NCBI GenBank assembly: GCA_964526945.1
Contig: CAZGNA010000147.1
Span: forward strand, 1-6,962
Source of the DNA: Fervidifonticultor sp964526945
Lineage (GTDB): Bacteria; Sysuimicrobiota; Sysuimicrobiia; Sysuimicrobiales; Humicultoraceae
Length of the DNA stretch: 6,962 nucleotides
Direction: 5' to 3'
The translations under genes and the position numbers were made by a program. Shown here piece after piece: positions 5,179 through 6,962 of this stretch. Each line of letters opens with the position of its first letter. Positions within the stretch are counted from its first letter, which is position 1. Below the pieces are notes generated by a model, which worked only from the letters and a program-made list of their open reading frames with translations, was not told the DNA's origin and searched no databases.

Positions 5179-6864
5179 TCAGAGGAGCGCCCCGTGGACG
5201 CGACGGAGGTGCAGCACCTTCCCGGCAGCGGTCGGGAGGGGATCCCGGCGGACGATCTGAATGGTGTCAGCCTGGCTCCAGACGGTGGCCACGCTGCGAC
5301 CGTAGACAGGATCCAGGTGGCGCATGCCGAGTTCCGCGAGCAGCGTCCGGCGCAGGGCCGCCTCGTCCAGCGGCCCCAGGCGGGGGCTGACCAGCAGGTA
5401 GAGCTTCGTGAACCCGCGGGCGTCCTCGCCTTCTACCAGCTGGTAGTGCCGGCTGTCGCCGCCAAACCTCCTGGGCAGGACGTCCTCCAGGAGCTCGATC
5501 AGGGTCGGGCCCAGGAAGGTGATGCCCTCGGCGGTGAGTTTTTCGAAGCTCCGGATCCTGTGCATGTGCAGCCGCAACCCGACGCGGTCGAGGAAACAGC
5601 CGCACGCCCGCTCCTCCAGCCCGCCGTAGTCGCCCGTTTCCATGTTCACCAGCACGTGGCGCGCATGGGGCAGCAGGCTGGTGAAGAGGTAGGCAAAGAC
5701 CGTGGTGCCGTCACGGTCCACGACCCGGGGGTACTGCCGCACCGCCACCATGTCCGTCATCACATGCAGGTCATCGGACGTCGTTGGCGCGAGACACGCC
5801 CACGCCGGTTCCCCCAGTTCGAAGAACCCGAACCGCGAGAACACCTGGAACCCGCGTTCCTCGAGCTGCCGGCGCTTGACGGGCGTCACCGGCTCGCCCA
5901 TCAACAGAAAGGCTACGTCGCCCAGGGCGATGCCCGCCTCCTCGGCGGCCAGCACGAGGCGCAGCGCGGAGTTCACGAACGCGGCCACCAGGAGGCCACG
6001 CCGCGTGTTCACCCGCTGGATGTACCGGGCGATCTCCAGCACGCGCTCGGGCGGCACGACGTGCAGGCGCGGTAGGGGCCCGGCACCCGCTGCGCGCGCG
6101 ATCGCCAGCATGAGAGGCGCTGCCGGGCTGCTGAAGCCTACCGGGGAGAACCAGCGCAGCGGGCGGCGTCCGGCCAGCGAGAACCTGACGACACGCTCGA
6201 GACCGGCTCCTGGGGTCAGCCAGACCACCACATCGCGCTCCTGGAGGCCGTATCGCTCGAGCATCCACGTCAGCAGACGCGTGTGGTACAGGAGGTCGTC
6301 GACCGAGACCTCGGTCTGCGTGCCACCGTTGCGGGATCCGCTGCTCTGCCCCCGGAGCACGCCGGGTGCTCGGGGATTGGCGAAGTCGCGCTCCCGGAAG
6401 CGGAAGGTGCGTCCATGGCGTACGGCCGCCTCACGGCCCTTGAACTCCTGGACCCGCACGTACACGCCGTCCTGCCACAGGCGGTCCAGGGCGGCCTCGA
6501 GGCCCAGGCGCAGCACCAGCTCGCGGATTCTGGGCAGGTCGTACCCGGCGGCGTCCAGGAGTGGCCGGTAGGGACTGTCCCGGTGGGCGAAGACCAAGTG
6601 CTCGATCGACCAGAGGAAGTTCTCCGCGCGCCGCGCCAGCTGCGCGCGCACGTCGTCCTCAAACCGCGCGGCGGACACCGGGGCCCGCCGCAGCAGAGCC
6701 CCCAGTTGCAGCCCCCGGCGAACTTCCCGCACGCCCGCGCGGAGCGCGCGGGGGATGGTGCCCGTCACCGGTACCGTGGGCAGGGCCGGCGGGCCCCCGG
6801 GCGGCGTGGCAGTGAACGGTATGCGGTTGCGGCGGAGAGGGGGTGCGTCCATTGCTACGATCAT
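5179..6864 (-). CDS. PaaK/CapK-like adenylate-forming ligase, first copy (561 aa)
   Basis: The first gene of the operon, predicted to activate a carboxylic acid as an acyl-adenylate; substrate and acceptor are unknown. Motifs run parallel to the other ligase at a constant offset of 30 residues: EFKG 140-143, loop SSGSRN 174-179, GEPVTP 323-328, FFELG 347-351, TGD 410-412, IRSFEKL 437-443, and PxTxxGK ending at K549. C357, H367, C421 and C423 are conserved with the paralogue. Two motif positions differ from it: glycine after SSGSR becomes N179, and the threonine of T-E becomes F348, so the two enzymes may differ in substrate or activity. The start is uncertain. ATG at 6864 is preferred because AGGGG lies ten bases upstream; ATG at 6852 and GTG at 6897 are in frame but have poorer sites. 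Residues 1-40 are proline-rich and not shared with the paralogue. Confidence 0.9.
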   Translation of the reverse strand: MIVAMDAPPLRRNRIPFTATPPGGPPALPTVPVTGTIPRALRAGVREVRRGLQLGALLRRAPVSAARFEDDVRAQLARRAENFLWSIEHLVFAHRDSPYRPLLDAAGYDLPRIRELVLRLGLEAALDRLWQDGVYVRVQEFKGREAAVRHGRTFRFRERDFANPRAPGVLRGQSSGSRNGGTQTEVSVDDLLYHTRLLTWMLERYGLQERDVVVWLTPGAGLERVVRFSLAGRRPLRWFSPVGFSSPAAPLMLAIARAAGAGPLPRLHVVPPERVLEIARYIQRVNTRRGLLVAAFVNSALRLVLAAEEAGIALGDVAFLLMGEPVTPVKRRQLEERGFQVFSRFGFFELGEPAWACLAPTTSDDLHVMTDMVAVRQYPRVVDRDGTTVFAYLFTSLLPHARHVLVNMETGDYGGLEERACGCFLDRVGLRLHMHRIRSFEKLTAEGITFLGPTLIELLEDVLPRRFGGDSRHYQLVEGEDARGFTKLYLLVSPRLGPLDEAALRRTLLAELGMRHLDPVYGRSVATVWSQADTIQIVRRDPLPTAAGKVLHLRRVHGALL

Positions 6865-6962
6865 AGGCGAACGGCCCCTGGGGGCGCTACTACTCACACC
6901 GCGGTCTTTAACCCAAATCGGGCGTGAAAACCCTCAGATTCGGAATCGCTCGATGCGTTCAA
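6865..6962. promoter_or_regulatory. Upstream region of the operon, promoter not identified
   Basis: This is the leader side of the - strand operon. AGGGG at 6875-6879 (- strand) is the probable ribosome binding site for the ATG at 6864. The stretch from about 6905 to 6962 is visibly more A+T-rich than the genes, as a promoter region would be. I find no convincing -35/-10 pair: TTGAAC at 6957-6962 (- strand) has no good -10 partner at 16-18 bases. No gene start is visible here on the + strand. The promoter may lie beyond the window edge, or more operon genes may precede this one. Confidence 0.4.

Noticed and set aside
3017..5260. Long + strand open frame of 747 codons across the flippase and CDP-alcohol transferase genes
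   Set aside because: It is antisense to two clear membrane-protein genes. Its translation is rich in Arg, Pro, Gln and Gly without domains or hydrophobic pattern, as expected for the reverse of high-GC coding DNA.
5131..6075. + strand open frame of 314 codons antisense to the first ligase
   Set aside because: A similar antisense frame occurs opposite the paralogous ligase, with matching phrases. This is explained by the duplicated sense gene, so it is a shadow rather than a conserved antisense protein.
6934..6962. Possible operon promoter starting with TTGAAC on the - strand
   Set aside because: With 16-18 base spacing the -10 candidates (such as ATCTGA) match TATAAT poorly, so I do not call it.
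1..6962. CRISPR array, insertion sequence, attachment site or prophage genes
   Set aside because: I see no regularly spaced repeats, no transposase or integrase motifs, and no duplicate of the tRNA 3' end elsewhere in the window that would suggest an integrated element.

Overview
The window comes from a G+C-rich bacterium (roughly 70% G+C by eye, with G/C-loaded third codon positions). It carries one tRNA gene at the left end on the + strand and a compact five-gene operon filling the rest on the - strand. The sequence does not allow confident placement in a phylum. The tRNA has an encoded CCA end and a textbook sigma-70-type promoter, so the host is a bacterium with a standard housekeeping sigma factor. 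The many long + strand reading frames over the operon are antisense shadows typical of high-GC DNA.

Left end (1-400): a small perfect hairpin at 1-20, a promoter with consensus -35 and -10 boxes (69-98), and tRNA-Leu with anticodon GAG (138-223). A gene-free stretch of about 180 bases follows, containing a strong GC-rich hairpin (310-347). The tRNA and the operon are convergent across this stretch, so the hairpin may stop transcription from either side.

Operon (6864 down to 401, - strand), in order of transcription: (1) a PaaK/CapK-like adenylate-forming ligase of 561 aa; (2) a Wzx/WzxC-type polysaccharide flippase of 518 aa; (3) a CDP-alcohol phosphatidyltransferase family membrane enzyme of 272 aa; (4) a LicC/IPCT-type sugar- or alcohol-phosphate nucleotidyltransferase of 249 aa; (5) a second PaaK/CapK-like ligase of 545 aa. 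Junctions are a 20-base gap with a perfect AGGAGG ribosome binding site, two TGATG one-base overlaps and one ATGA four-base overlap, so the genes are probably co-transcribed and translationally coupled.

Reading them together (inference): the nucleotidyltransferase would activate a small phosphorylated alcohol as its CDP (or other NDP) derivative. The CDP-alcohol phosphatidyltransferase relative would transfer the phospho-alcohol to or from a membrane acceptor. The flippase would move a lipid-linked product across the membrane. The two ligases would activate carboxylic acids, perhaps to acylate the product. This looks like a cell-envelope glycan or glycolipid decoration locus, with no glycosyltransferase inside the window. 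The two ligases are ancient duplicates (about 57% identical by hand count, collinear without a gap over about 480 residues). They have a roughly 100-residue N-terminal extension compared with ordinary PaaK. The CDP-alcohol enzyme lacks the usual fourth aspartate of its signature. These are the most unusual points in the window.
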